A stretch of DNA of 38,381 nt from CAZCJA01 sp964499015. Its GTDB lineage: Bacteria; Elusimicrobiota; Elusimicrobia; F11. Position numbers and translations under genes: made by a program. Shown one piece after another: positions 1-7,962 of this stretch. Under the pieces are notes generated by a model. The model searched no databases, had not been told where the DNA came from, and saw nothing but the letters and a program-made list of their open reading frames with translations. The stretch covers positions 1-38,381 of the forward strand of contig CAZCJA010000014.1 in the NCBI GenBank assembly GCA_964499015.1, written 5' to 3'. Within the stretch, counting starts at the first letter, position 1, and each line of letters opens with the position of its first letter.

Positions 1-109
1 GGGACGTCGGCTTCATCCGCTTCATGATGTGGGCGAGTTGGGGCTCTCCAAAGGTTGAAAAAATGGAGACGTTTTTTAGAAGCGAAAGCCATTCCGGATT
101 CATTGTCAT
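1..109 (-). CDS. Cyclic nucleotide-binding domain protein, N-terminal part only (runs off window)
   Basis: Read on the minus strand from an ATG at 109 (a second ATG lies at 103). The 36 visible codons begin MTMNPEWLSLLKNVSIFST and continue with GEPQLAHIMKRMKP up to the window edge. This is the usual opening of a CNB or Crp-type domain: the 'LLKNVSIFS' helix entry followed by the amphipathic helix before the beta-roll. The reading frame is open through the edge, so the gene continues to the left. It is divergent from the Crp/Fnr gene starting at 190, with about 80 bases between them. The ligand site and any DNA-binding domain lie outside the window, so whether this is a transcription factor or a stand-alone sensor cannot be told. 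No clear Shine-Dalgarno sequence is seen. The identification rests on sequence pattern only. Confidence 0.6.
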   Translation of the reverse strand, partial: MTMNPEWLSLLKNVSIFSTFGEPQLAHIMKRMKPTS

Positions 110-124
110 AGCTGATTTTCAGCT
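110..124. repeat. Perfect inverted repeat between two divergent CNB-family genes
   Basis: AGCTGA-TTT-TCAGCT is a perfect 6-base inverted repeat with a 3-base centre. It lies immediately upstream of the minus-strand ATG at 109. It could be a dimeric regulator operator or a small 5' hairpin that controls that gene. It does not match the classical Crp or Fnr boxes. Confidence 0.35.
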
Positions 125-150
125 TAACCCAAGACCCCCTAAAAGTCAAT

Positions 151-178
151 TTGAAGCTAAAAACTGGTGTGATATACT
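151..178 (+). promoter_or_regulatory. Candidate sigma70-type promoter for the Crp/Fnr gene
   Basis: TTGAAG at 151-156 and TATACT at 173-178 are separated by 16 bases. Transcription would start near 185, only about five bases before the ATG at 190, giving an almost leaderless mRNA. The position argues against an alternative in-frame TTG start at 151. Confidence 0.45.
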
Positions 179-189
179 GCCCGACGAAA

Positions 190-915
190 ATGGCCTCCAA
201 ATCCATCTCAAAAACCGACAAGACAGTCGACATCAACCAGTTGACGAGTTTTTTACGCGGCGTCGAACTCCTGAACCACTTGAAGGAAGCCGACTTAACC
301 CGCCTGGCCGACCTATGCCAATTGGTCCGTTTCCGCCGCGCCGAAACGATTTTTTCCGAGTCTCAGCCCGGGGGGAGCTTGTACGTGGTCATGTCCGGCC
401 GCGTGAAAATTTTCGGTTCCTCCACTCAGGGCCGTTCCAAAACGTTCGCGTATCTCGAGCCCGGTGATTTTTTCGGCGAAATGTCGCTGTTGGATGATGA
501 GGTCCGCTCGGCCTCGGCGTCGGCCCTCGACGATTCCGTTTTGATCATGCTCAAGCGCGAGGATTTCCGCAAACTTTTGCTCACCCGTCCGGCCATGGCC
601 GAAGCCGTTTTGAAAACCCTGGCCCAGCGTCTGCGCCGCGCCAACAAAGAAGTGGAAGCGCTGTCGTTCAACAACGTTCTGGGCCGCATCGCGCAGATCC
701 TGCTCGATTTGGGCGACCGTTACGGCAAGAAAACCGACGAAGGCCTGCGCATCGATATGAATTTGTCGCACAAAGAACTGGCGGAGATGGCCGGCACCGC
801 GCGCGAAGTGATCAGTCGCGTGATTTCGCGCTTTCGCCGCATCGGCTGCGTGGACTTTTTCGACAACAAAATCACCATCACCGACCGCGACAAGCTCAAG
901 AGCTGGATTTTCTAA
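190..915 (+). CDS. Crp/Fnr-family transcriptional regulator
   Basis: A 241-residue one-component regulator. An N-terminal cyclic-nucleotide-binding beta-roll (about residues 22-140) carries the phosphate-cassette pattern GE(96-97)...RSA(106-108) that Crp uses to hold the ligand phosphate and ribose. It is followed by the long dimerisation helix (about 140-160) and a C-terminal winged helix with the recognition motif 'LSHKELAEMAGTAREVISRV' (about 192-211). There is no Fnr-type cysteine cluster, so a small-molecule effector is more likely than an Fe-S oxygen sensor; which one cannot be told. The ATG at 190 is preferred over an in-frame TTG at 151, because the latter overlaps a plausible -35 box. 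The stop codon abuts the hisS ATG, so the two are probably co-transcribed. It is divergent from another CNB protein. Confidence 0.9.
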   Translation: MASKSISKTDKTVDINQLTSFLRGVELLNHLKEADLTRLADLCQLVRFRRAETIFSESQPGGSLYVVMSGRVKIFGSSTQGRSKTFAYLEPGDFFGEMSLLDDEVRSASASALDDSVLIMLKREDFRKLLLTRPAMAEAVLKTLAQRLRRANKEVEALSFNNVLGRIAQILLDLGDRYGKKTDEGLRIDMNLSHKELAEMAGTAREVISRVISRFRRIGCVDFFDNKITITDRDKLKSWIF

Positions 916-2169
916 ATGAGCGAAAACCTGAAAGCGCCCAAAGGCACCCGCGATCTCTTCGGCGCCGAGGCGGCCCTCTTTACCAAACTCGAAGACACCG
1001 CCCGCCGCATTTTTTCCCTCTATGGTTTTTCCGAAGTGCGCACCCCGATTTTCGAGTCCGTTGAACTCTTCACGCGTTCGCTTGGCGACACCTCCGACGT
1101 TGTGCAGAAAGAAATGTTCACCTTCACCGACCGCGGCGAACGCACCTTCACGCTTCGCCCGGAAGGCACCGCCGGCGTGGTCCGCCATTACATCGAGCAC
1201 AGCTTGGGCGCGCAGGGCGGCGTGCACCGTTTGTTCTATGCGGGGCCGATGTTCCGCGCGGAACGCCCGCAAGCGGGCCGCTATCGCCAGTTCTTCCAGA
1301 TCGGCAGCGAATTTTTCGGTTCGCCCGAAGCCACCGCCGACGCCGACACCGTGCTCATGGTGGCGCGCCTGTTCACCGATTTTTCCGTCGGGCCGTTTAC
1401 GATCCACGTGAATTCATTGGGCTGCAACAACTGCCGCCCCAAGCACCGCGACGCTCTGCTCAAATACTTGAAGGGGAAAGAATCCATTTTGAACGAGGAA
1501 TCCCGCGCGCGCATGCAGAAGAACCCGCTGCGCGTGCTCGACTCCAAAGAAGACGGCCCGAAACTCACCGACGCGCCGGCGATGAAAGATTTTCTCTGCG
1601 CCGACTGCAAAGCGCATTACCAGCTGTTCATGGATCTGGTGAAGAAATCGCCGTACACCATCGAAGAAAACCCGCGGCTTGTCCGGGGGTTGGACTATTA
1701 CACGCGCACCGTGTTTGAATTCGTGTCGCCGTCCTTGGGCGCGCAAAGCGCGATCGCCGCCGGGGGCCGCTATGACAATCTCGTCGAAGAACTCGGCGGA
1801 GGGGCCACGCCCGCCGTTGGGTTTGCGCTCGGCATGGACCGCGTCGTGGCCGCCCACCAGAAAGCCCATCCGTCCGAAAAAACCATTTCCACCGAGAAAA
1901 GCGCATTTGTGATACCGCTCGATGACGACTCGATCGTCATCTCCTTCGAACTCGCCGACAAATTGCGCGCCGCCGGCATCGCCGTGCCCAGCGTCCTCGC
2001 CAAAAAGAAGCTCAAAAACCAATTATCCGCGGCCGTTGACAACGGGGCGAAGTGGGCTATCCTTATTGGTGAAGACGAACGCAAGTCGGGACAAGCCACG
2101 GTGAAGAATTTGGAAACCCGTACTCAGGAGAAAGTCCCGCTCGCCGACGTCGTCAAATTCCTTACGTAA
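916..2169 (+). CDS. hisS: Histidyl-tRNA synthetase
   Basis: Class II aminoacyl-tRNA synthetase that charges tRNA-His with histidine and ATP in the cytoplasm. The 417-residue length is normal. Motif 1 lies in the N-terminal 60 residues. The ATP-site stretch RPEGT is at 81-85 and the motif 2 loop 'MFRAERPQAGRYRQFFQ' at about 112-128. The histidine-specific HisA motif VRGLDYYT starts at 256. Motif 3 'GGRYDNLVEELGG...GFALGMDR' follows, and a C-terminal anticodon-binding domain begins near residue 325. The gene begins directly after the crp-like stop codon with no spacing, so translational coupling is likely. Nothing essential is missing. Confidence 0.98.
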   Translation: MSENLKAPKGTRDLFGAEAALFTKLEDTARRIFSLYGFSEVRTPIFESVELFTRSLGDTSDVVQKEMFTFTDRGERTFTLRPEGTAGVVRHYIEHSLGAQGGVHRLFYAGPMFRAERPQAGRYRQFFQIGSEFFGSPEATADADTVLMVARLFTDFSVGPFTIHVNSLGCNNCRPKHRDALLKYLKGKESILNEESRARMQKNPLRVLDSKEDGPKLTDAPAMKDFLCADCKAHYQLFMDLVKKSPYTIEENPRLVRGLDYYTRTVFEFVSPSLGAQSAIAAGGRYDNLVEELGGGATPAVGFALGMDRVVAAHQKAHPSEKTISTEKSAFVIPLDDDSIVISFELADKLRAAGIAVPSVLAKKKLKNQLSAAVDNGAKWAILIGEDERKSGQATVKNLETRTQEKVPLADVVKFLT

Positions 2170-2183
2170 AAAAAGGGTTTAAC

Positions 2184-3056
2184 ATGCTCGGCACATACCA
2201 CATGCAGGCGCTCTTGGACGCCATGTCGGACATCCATCACATCCACGAAGCCAACCATTTGTACATGTTTGTCCTGAACCGCTGCAGCGATGTGCTCAAG
2301 GCCCAGGGCGGCACCTTTTTTACCGTCCGCGAAGACTTAGGCGAGCTGATCCCCGAGGCCTCCAAAGGCGTCTCCCTTAATCTCCTCAAGGAAATTCCCT
2401 TTAAAATGAAAATGGGCCTGGCTGGCTGGTCGGCCTCGAACCGCCTGCCCATTGTCGTTGAAAACGCCCAGAGCGACGACCGCTTCAATCGAGCGGTGGA
2501 CGTCATCACAGGCGTGCGCACGCGTTCGATTATCTGCGTGCCGATCATCCGCAATAATAAGGTACTCGCGGTGGTGGAATTGGTGAACCGCGTTGACGGC
2601 GTTTTCCGCGACGCGGACATGGAATTTCTCCAGCATTTGTCCAACCAGGTGGGCGTGGCCTTGGAAAACTGCAAACTTTACAATGAAATTAATGGTCTAT
2701 TGGCTTACACCAACAGCGTTATCGATAGTTTAAGTGGTGGTTTTATTTCCACAGACCAAAGCGGGAACGTGACGCGCTGCAACTCCGCGGCGTGCCGCAT
2801 CCTGAGCATCGTGCCGCAGGACGTTTTGAACAAGCCGCTGCTCAAGGCCCTGCCGCAATACCCGGCCTTCAGCGCTATTTTGGATGTGACCCAAAAGCAT
2901 GAAACCCCCGTCAATCGTCAGGAGATCGAACTGCAGCGTGCTGAGGGAGGGGCTCTTCTTATTGGATACAGCACCTTCCTTATTCGAAATGATCTTGGGC
3001 AGCGGCTCGGCGCTGGTATAATGTTCCAAGACCTCACCAACATCAAACGTAAATAA
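2184..3056 (+). CDS. GAF-PAS sensory protein without output domain
   Basis: A 290-residue soluble protein. Residues about 10-165 form a GAF domain, with the typical ending 'VPIIRNNKVLAVVELVNR' and 'LQHLSNQVGVALENCKLY'. Residues about 170-287 form a PAS domain ('VIDSLSGGFISTDQSGNVTRCN' region, then the PAC-like strand 'GAGIMFQDLTNIKRK'). The protein ends exactly where a histidine kinase or GGDEF domain normally starts. There is no transmembrane segment. The ATG has an AGGG sequence upstream. It lies 14 bases after hisS and 5 bases before nadB, so it sits inside an apparent operon of unrelated functions. It could be a regulatory partner acting in trans or the remnant of a longer kinase. Ligand and partner are unknown. 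Confidence 0.8.
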   Translation: MLGTYHMQALLDAMSDIHHIHEANHLYMFVLNRCSDVLKAQGGTFFTVREDLGELIPEASKGVSLNLLKEIPFKMKMGLAGWSASNRLPIVVENAQSDDRFNRAVDVITGVRTRSIICVPIIRNNKVLAVVELVNRVDGVFRDADMEFLQHLSNQVGVALENCKLYNEINGLLAYTNSVIDSLSGGFISTDQSGNVTRCNSAACRILSIVPQDVLNKPLLKALPQYPAFSAILDVTQKHETPVNRQEIELQRAEGGALLIGYSTFLIRNDLGQRLGAGIMFQDLTNIKRK

Positions 3057-3061
3057 CCCCA

Positions 3062-4711
3062 TTGAAAAAAAACACGTCGCACACCTGTGATTTCCTTGTC
3101 TTGGGATCGGGTTTGGCCGGTTTATTGACCGCGCTCAAACTGGAGGCCCATGGCCGCGTCGTTTTGATCACCAAAGGGAAGCTGGAAGACGGCGCCACCG
3201 AGTACGCCCAGGGCGGCGTGGCCGCCGTCACCACCCCCGATGATTCCGTCGAAGCGCACACCGTGGACACGCTGGTCGCCGGTGCGGGGCTGTGCAAAGA
3301 AGAAATCGTGCGCATGGTGGTCACCGAAGGGCCGGCGCGCGTGCGCGAGCTGATTGATCACGGCGTGCGCTTCTCGGTCCGTGAAAACGTGGGGGACGCG
3401 CCCGAAGCGTTTGATCTGGGGCTGGAAGGCGGACATTCGCACCGCCGCATTCTGCACGCGGCCGATCAGACGGGCAAAGAAATCCACCGCGCGCTGATCG
3501 CGCGCGTTAAAGCCGCCAAGAACATCCGCGTTTTCGAAAACCATTTCGCCGTCGACCTGCTCTCCAGCCGCCATCAAAAACTCGGTTCCGCCGATTCGTG
3601 CCTTGGCGCGTACGTGCTCAACGCCAAAACCCGCGTGGTGAATACGTTCCTCGCGAAAGCGACCGTCTTGGCGACGGGCGGCGCCGGAAAAATTTATCTC
3701 TACACCTCGAACCCCGACGTGGCCACGGGCGACGGCATGGCCATGGCCTACCGGGCCGGCGTGCCGCTGGCGAACCTCGAGTTCGTGCAGTTTCATCCGA
3801 CGTGCTTGTACCATCCGTACGCCAAATCCTTCCTCATTTCCGAAGCGGTGCGCGGCGAAGGCGCGGTGCTGCGCTTAAAAGACGGCACCGAGTTCATGAA
3901 GCGGTATCACCCAAAGAAAGAACTGGCACCGCGCGACGTGGTGGCCCGCGCCATCGATAAAGAACTGAAACAGCGCGGCGAAGACTGCGTCTATTTGGAC
4001 ATCACGCACCGCCAAAGCCGTTTTATCAAGCGCCGCTTCCCGGCGATTTACAAACGTTGCCTCGAATTCGGCATCGACATGACCAAGCAGCCCATTCCCG
4101 TGGTGCCCGCGGCCCATTATTTCTGCGGCGGCGTGCTGACCAATGAGTGGGGAGAAACGGGTTTGCCGGGTTTGTTTGCTGTCGGCGAAGTGGCGTACAC
4201 GGGTTTGCACGGCGCCAACCGTCTGGCCTCCAATTCCTTGTTGGAATGCCTGGTTTTCGCGCATCGCGCGGCCGAACGGGCCAAAGAGTTGGCTAAAAAG
4301 GAATTTCCCAAGGCCAAGGTGCGCGACTGGAACCCTGGCCAAGCCCGCGACCCGGACGAGCAGGTCGTCATCGCGCAGAACTGGGACGAAATCCGCCGCG
4401 TTATGTGGAATTACGTGGGCATCGAACGGACGGATAAGCGTTTGATCCGCGCTCTGCGCCGCGCCGAGTTCATGAGCCAGGAAATTCAGGAATTTTATTG
4501 GGACTTTATCGTTACGCCGGAGCTGCTCGAGATGCGCAACGTGGTTCAAGTGGCGGAACTGGTCATTCGCTCGGCCTTGGCCCGCCAGGAAAGCCGCGGA
4601 CTCCATTACAACCGCGACCACGCCCAACCCAACGACAACGCCTGGCTCAAAACCACCATGATCTGCAAAAGCCCGCTCCCCAACCAACCCCCCGTCGTCA
4701 CGCTCGACTGA
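3062..4711 (+). CDS. nadB: L-aspartate oxidase
   Basis: Flavoenzyme that oxidises L-aspartate to iminoaspartate, the first step of de novo NAD synthesis before quinolinate synthase (NadA). The 549 residues are normal for the family. The dinucleotide-binding GSGLAG lies at about 15-20. Next come the succinate dehydrogenase/fumarate reductase-like patterns 'ATEYAQGGVAAV', 'ATGGAGKIYLYTSNPD', 'EFVQFHPTCLYHP' and the FAD-binding 'GLHGANRLASNSLLECLVF'. A C-terminal helical domain closes the protein. The start is a TTG at 3062; no ATG or GTG lies between it and the FAD motif. nadA and nadC are not in the window. Confusion with fumarate reductase flavoprotein is unlikely, since no partner subunits are present and the AQGGVAA and HGANRLASNSLLE patterns fit NadB. 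Confidence 0.95.
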   Translation: MKKNTSHTCDFLVLGSGLAGLLTALKLEAHGRVVLITKGKLEDGATEYAQGGVAAVTTPDDSVEAHTVDTLVAGAGLCKEEIVRMVVTEGPARVRELIDHGVRFSVRENVGDAPEAFDLGLEGGHSHRRILHAADQTGKEIHRALIARVKAAKNIRVFENHFAVDLLSSRHQKLGSADSCLGAYVLNAKTRVVNTFLAKATVLATGGAGKIYLYTSNPDVATGDGMAMAYRAGVPLANLEFVQFHPTCLYHPYAKSFLISEAVRGEGAVLRLKDGTEFMKRYHPKKELAPRDVVARAIDKELKQRGEDCVYLDITHRQSRFIKRRFPAIYKRCLEFGIDMTKQPIPVVPAAHYFCGGVLTNEWGETGLPGLFAVGEVAYTGLHGANRLASNSLLECLVFAHRAAERAKELAKKEFPKAKVRDWNPGQARDPDEQVVIAQNWDEIRRVMWNYVGIERTDKRLIRALRRAEFMSQEIQEFYWDFIVTPELLEMRNVVQVAELVIRSALARQESRGLHYNRDHAQPNDNAWLKTTMICKSPLPNQPPVVTLD

Positions 4712-4723
4712 TTCAGCTACAAT
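4695..4723 (+). promoter_or_regulatory. Candidate promoter for the small ORF after nadB
   Basis: TCGTCA at 4695-4700 and TACAAT at 4718-4723 are spaced by 17 bases (4/6 and 5/6 matches to sigma70 boxes). The predicted start of transcription is near 4730, coinciding with an in-frame ATG. It overlaps the 3' end of nadB. Confidence 0.3.
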
Positions 4724-4762
4724 CCCAGGATGAACATGAAAGACGGTTGCGGCGGAGCTCCG

Positions 4763-5002
4763 ATGTCGGAAAATCAGGCCTTTGTCACGCTGATGCGCGT
4801 GGCGGGGGAGGACGAGAGCATTCGCGAGAAGCTGGTGGGCGTTTTGAGTTTGGATCCGAAGAACCGCAAATCCTTTTTGAGCCTTATTATTCACGACATG
4901 AAGCTGGGCGGCGCTCCGGAGGACTTTGTGGACGCCATCCGCTGCTTTATGAACGATTCCGCCGCCGATAAAGCCCTGAAACTCCTCATGGACCGCACCT
5001 AA
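4763..5002 (+). CDS. Small acidic hypothetical protein
   Basis: Not recognised. From the ATG at 4763 it encodes 79 residues beginning MSENQAFVTLMRVAGEDESI. This start has a well-placed GGAG five bases upstream. An ATG at 4730 in the same frame adds eleven residues (MNMKDGCGGAP) and would be used if the candidate promoter at 4695-4723 gives a leaderless mRNA. The protein looks all-helical and soluble: 'REKLVGVLSLDPKNRKSFLS' and 'GGAPEDFVDAIRCFMND' suggest a bundle of short amphipathic helices, with no signal peptide or membrane segment. It lies between nadB and uvrA on the same strand. A 5-base-pair hairpin (AGCCC-ATTC-GGGCT, 5002-5015) begins on the last base of its stop codon. Function unknown. 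Confidence 0.6.
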   Translation: MSENQAFVTLMRVAGEDESIREKLVGVLSLDPKNRKSFLSLIIHDMKLGGAPEDFVDAIRCFMNDSAADKALKLLMDRT

Positions 5003-5016
5003 GCCCATTCGGGCTG

Positions 5017-5043
5017 GGAACAAAACTCACCTGTTCCTGTTCC
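5017..5043 (+). repeat. Inverted plus tandem repeat upstream of uvrA
   Basis: GGAACA at 5017-5022 is mirrored by TGTTCC at 5032-5037 (9-base spacer), and TGTTCC is repeated at once at 5038-5043. The element lies about 70 bases upstream of the uvrA ATG. An SOS operator is an attractive idea, but the spacing fits none of the LexA boxes I know (CTGT-N8-ACAG, GAAC-N4-GTTC, GTTC-N7-GTTC). Confidence 0.3.
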
Positions 5044-5112
5044 AATCCCTGTCTGATAGACTTCCGAGTCGCATTTATCGACTTAGAAACCGTATATAAC
5101 CCATAACCCTCT

Positions 5113-7944
5113 ATGCATGATTACATCGTTGTTCGTGGGGCCAGAACCCACAACTTAAAGAACGTCACCCTCAAAATACCGCGCAATAAAATGGTGGTGA
5201 TGACGGGCTTGTCCGGATCGGGCAAGTCGTCGCTCGCCTTCGACACGCTGTACGCCGAGGGCCAGCGCCGCTATGTGGAGTCGCTGTCCGCCTACGCCCG
5301 CCAATTTTTGGAGCTGATGGACAAACCCGACGTCGATTTGATCGAGGGCTTGTCTCCCGCGATCGCCATTGAGCAGCGCACGCCCAGCCACAACCCGCGT
5401 TCCACCGTCGGCACCGTCACCGAAATTTACGACTACTTGCGCCTGCTTTTCGCCCGCGTCGGCGTGCCGCATTGCCCGCAGTGCGGCAACGTGATCAAGC
5501 CGCAATCCGCCCAGCTCATCATTCAGGACGTTTCGACCACAATGAAAGGCCAGCAAATCACCGTGCTGGCCCCGCTGATTCGCGGCCGCAAAGGGCAATA
5601 CGGCGAATTGTTTAAGCGTTATCTCGGCAAAGGCTTTGCCCGTGCGCGCGTGAACGGCAAGATTTACCGTCTTGAGGACAAAATTCCGCTGGATCGCTAC
5701 AAAAAACACGACATTGAATTGGTTGTCGACCGCCTGGACGTGTCCGCCGATAATAAGGAACGCATTGCCGATTCCATTGAAACCGCGCTCAAAGAAGGCC
5801 AGGGCTTGGTCATGATCGAGCAGGGCGGGAAAGTCCGGCTGTTCAGCGAACATCATTCCTGTCCCGATTGCGGCCTGTCGCTTCCGGAAGTCGAACCGCG
5901 TTTGTTCTCTTTTAACAGTCCCTATGGCGCCTGCGCTTCGTGCGATGGGTTGGGCGCGCAGGTCAAAGTGGCCGAATCGCTGGTCGTTCCCGATCCGACC
6001 AAATCCATTTCCGAAGGCGCGATTGCCGCCTGGTCGGACCCCATCACCACCCGCACCAACCGCTGGAAGAATTCCTGGGCCTCCTATTATGAGGAGATTA
6101 TCGCCGACACCGCGCGCAACAACGGCATTTCCATGAACACCCCGTGGTTCAAACTCACCAAAGCCCAGCAGCGCATCATGCTCTACGGCGACGGTGATTT
6201 CGAAGGCGTGGTCAACAATCTCGAGCGCCGCTACAAGGAAACCGAATCCGAATTTGTGAAGGAAGAGGTGCAGAACCGCTTTATGTCCAAGCGTGAATGC
6301 CCGGAGTGCCACGGCGCGCGCCTGAAGAAGGAAGCGCTCGCGGTGAAGGTGGAAGGGAAATCAATTTCCGAACTGTGCGCGCTGGATGTCAGCGCCGCCG
6401 AGCAATTTTTCAAGACGCTCGAGTTTTCCGAGCGCGACAAGATGATTTCCAAGCAGATCATGCAGGAAATCCGCTCGCGTTTGGAATTCCTGGTGAAAGT
6501 GGGGCTTGATTATGTATCGCTTTCGCGCGAAAGCGCCACGCTGGCCGGCGGCGAAGCCCAGCGCATCCATTTGGCGACGCAGATCGGCGCCGGGTTGGTC
6601 GGCGTTCTGTATGTTTTGGATGAACCCACCATCGGCCTGCATCCGCGCGACAACGAACGGCTTTTGGCCACGCTGGCGCGTCTGCGCGACGCGGGCAACA
6701 CGCTGGTCGTGGTTGAACACGATGAAGAAACCATTCGCATGGCCGACTGGGTGGTGGATCTCGGCCCCGGCGCGGGCTTGCACGGCGGGGAAATCGTCGC
6801 TGAAGGAACGCCGGCGGACATTCTTAAGAACCCCAAGTCCATCACCGGCCAGTATCTAAACGGCGTCAAAACCATTCTGGTCCCGGAAAAACGCCGCCAA
6901 CCGACCGACGCCTGGCTTAAAATCAAAGGCGCGGCCCAATTTAATCTGAAAAACATCGACGTCGACTTCCCGCTCGGTCTTTTCGTGGCGGTCACGGGCG
7001 TGTCCGGCTCGGGCAAATCCACCTTGATCCACGAAATCCTCTACAAAGGGCTGTCGAAAAAGCTTCACCAGTCCAAAGAGGAGCCGGGCGCGCACAAATC
7101 CATCACGGGCCTCGAGCATTTGGACAAAGTCATCGTCGTCGATCAGGACCCGATCGGCCGCACGCCGCGGTCCAACCCGGCGACCTACACCGGCGCCTAT
7201 GGACCGATCCGCGAATTGTTCGCGCAGCTTCCGGAAGCGAAGCGCCGCGGCTACGGCCCGGGACGTTTCTCTTTCAACGTGAAGGGCGGCCGCTGCGAAA
7301 ATTGCGAAGGCGACGGCACGCTGAAAATTTCCATGCAGTTTCTGCCGGACGTGTATGTGACCTGCGACGTCTGCAAAGGCGCGCGCTTCAACGAAGAAAC
7401 GCTGAGCGTTAAGTTCAAACAAAAGTCCATCGCGGACGTACTGGCTATGACAGTTGAAGAAGCGCTCGGTTTTTTCAGCGAAATTCCGCCGATCGTGCGG
7501 GTGCTGAAAACCCTTTCGGACGTGGGGCTAGGGTACATGCATTTGGGCCAGGCGGCCACGACCCTTTCGGGCGGCGAGGCCCAACGCGTGAAACTCGCCA
7601 CCGAACTTTCGCGGCGCGCCACGGGGCGGACCTTGTACATTCTGGATGAGCCGACCACCGGCCTGCATTTTGCGGACGTGGACAAATTGCTGCACGTTCT
7701 GCACCGGTTGGTGGAAGCGGGGAACACCGTGGTCGTGATCGAACACAACACGGACGTAATGCTGACGGCCGATTGGATCATCGATCTGGGGCCGGAAGGC
7801 GGTGGACGGGGCGGTGAGGTGATCGCCGCCGGTTCACCGGAAGTAATCGCCAAAGTGACGCGGTCTTATACGGCAAAACACCTCGCGCCGTTACTGAAAT
7901 CGCGCCGCAATTCTTCTATAATGGCCGCTTCGACGCTGGACTAA
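5113..7944 (+). CDS. uvrA: UvrABC excinuclease subunit A
   Basis: DNA-damage recognition ATPase of nucleotide excision repair; a dimer that loads UvrB onto lesions. The 943 residues match the family. The first ABC module has Walker A GLSGSGKS at 32-39. It is interrupted by the zinc and UvrB-binding insertion (CPQC, then CPDCG and CASCDG, and CPECHG), and later has the signature 'LAGGEAQRIHLATQIG' and Walker B 'LYVLDEPTIGLHPRD'. The second module has Walker A GVSGSGKST, the zinc-finger insertion 'GGRCENCEGDGTLKISMQFL' with the pair CDVC, signature 'LSGGEAQRVKLATELSRR', and 'LYILDEPTTGLHFADV'. No strong Shine-Dalgarno is visible; a TATAAC/TATATA sequence at 5093-5100 could be a -10 box. The 3' end carries the promoter for pal. 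Confidence 0.98.
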   Translation: MHDYIVVRGARTHNLKNVTLKIPRNKMVVMTGLSGSGKSSLAFDTLYAEGQRRYVESLSAYARQFLELMDKPDVDLIEGLSPAIAIEQRTPSHNPRSTVGTVTEIYDYLRLLFARVGVPHCPQCGNVIKPQSAQLIIQDVSTTMKGQQITVLAPLIRGRKGQYGELFKRYLGKGFARARVNGKIYRLEDKIPLDRYKKHDIELVVDRLDVSADNKERIADSIETALKEGQGLVMIEQGGKVRLFSEHHSCPDCGLSLPEVEPRLFSFNSPYGACASCDGLGAQVKVAESLVVPDPTKSISEGAIAAWSDPITTRTNRWKNSWASYYEEIIADTARNNGISMNTPWFKLTKAQQRIMLYGDGDFEGVVNNLERRYKETESEFVKEEVQNRFMSKRECPECHGARLKKEALAVKVEGKSISELCALDVSAAEQFFKTLEFSERDKMISKQIMQEIRSRLEFLVKVGLDYVSLSRESATLAGGEAQRIHLATQIGAGLVGVLYVLDEPTIGLHPRDNERLLATLARLRDAGNTLVVVEHDEETIRMADWVVDLGPGAGLHGGEIVAEGTPADILKNPKSITGQYLNGVKTILVPEKRRQPTDAWLKIKGAAQFNLKNIDVDFPLGLFVAVTGVSGSGKSTLIHEILYKGLSKKLHQSKEEPGAHKSITGLEHLDKVIVVDQDPIGRTPRSNPATYTGAYGPIRELFAQLPEAKRRGYGPGRFSFNVKGGRCENCEGDGTLKISMQFLPDVYVTCDVCKGARFNEETLSVKFKQKSIADVLAMTVEEALGFFSEIPPIVRVLKTLSDVGLGYMHLGQAATTLSGGEAQRVKLATELSRRATGRTLYILDEPTTGLHFADVDKLLHVLHRLVEAGNTVVVIEHNTDVMLTADWIIDLGPEGGGRGGEVIAAGSPEVIAKVTRSYTAKHLAPLLKSRRNSSIMAASTLD
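7894..7922 (+). promoter_or_regulatory. Promoter for the pal-cpoB-tolB genes, inside the uvrA 3' end
   Basis: CTGAAA (7894-7899), a 17-base spacer and a perfect TATAAT (7917-7922). Transcription would begin near 7929, leaving a leader of about 34 bases with the GGAG ribosome site before the pal ATG at 7963. This is the best sigma70-like match I found in the window. Confidence 0.55.
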
Positions 7945-7962
7945 AATACATAGGAGTTTCAG

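Noticed and set aside
313..1407. Long open frame antisense to crp and hisS (364 codons)
   Set aside because: It is a shadow of GC-rich coding sequence: rich in Ala, Arg, Gly, His and Phe, with no domain pattern, fully covered by real genes on the other strand.
5017..5043. Known-type LexA box at uvrA
   Set aside because: The arm spacing does not fit the E. coli, Bacillus or alphaproteobacterial motifs.
3875..6312. Antisense frames of over 380 codons opposite nadB and uvrA
   Set aside because: They lie opposite highly conserved genes and show only the mirror-image composition expected of those genes.
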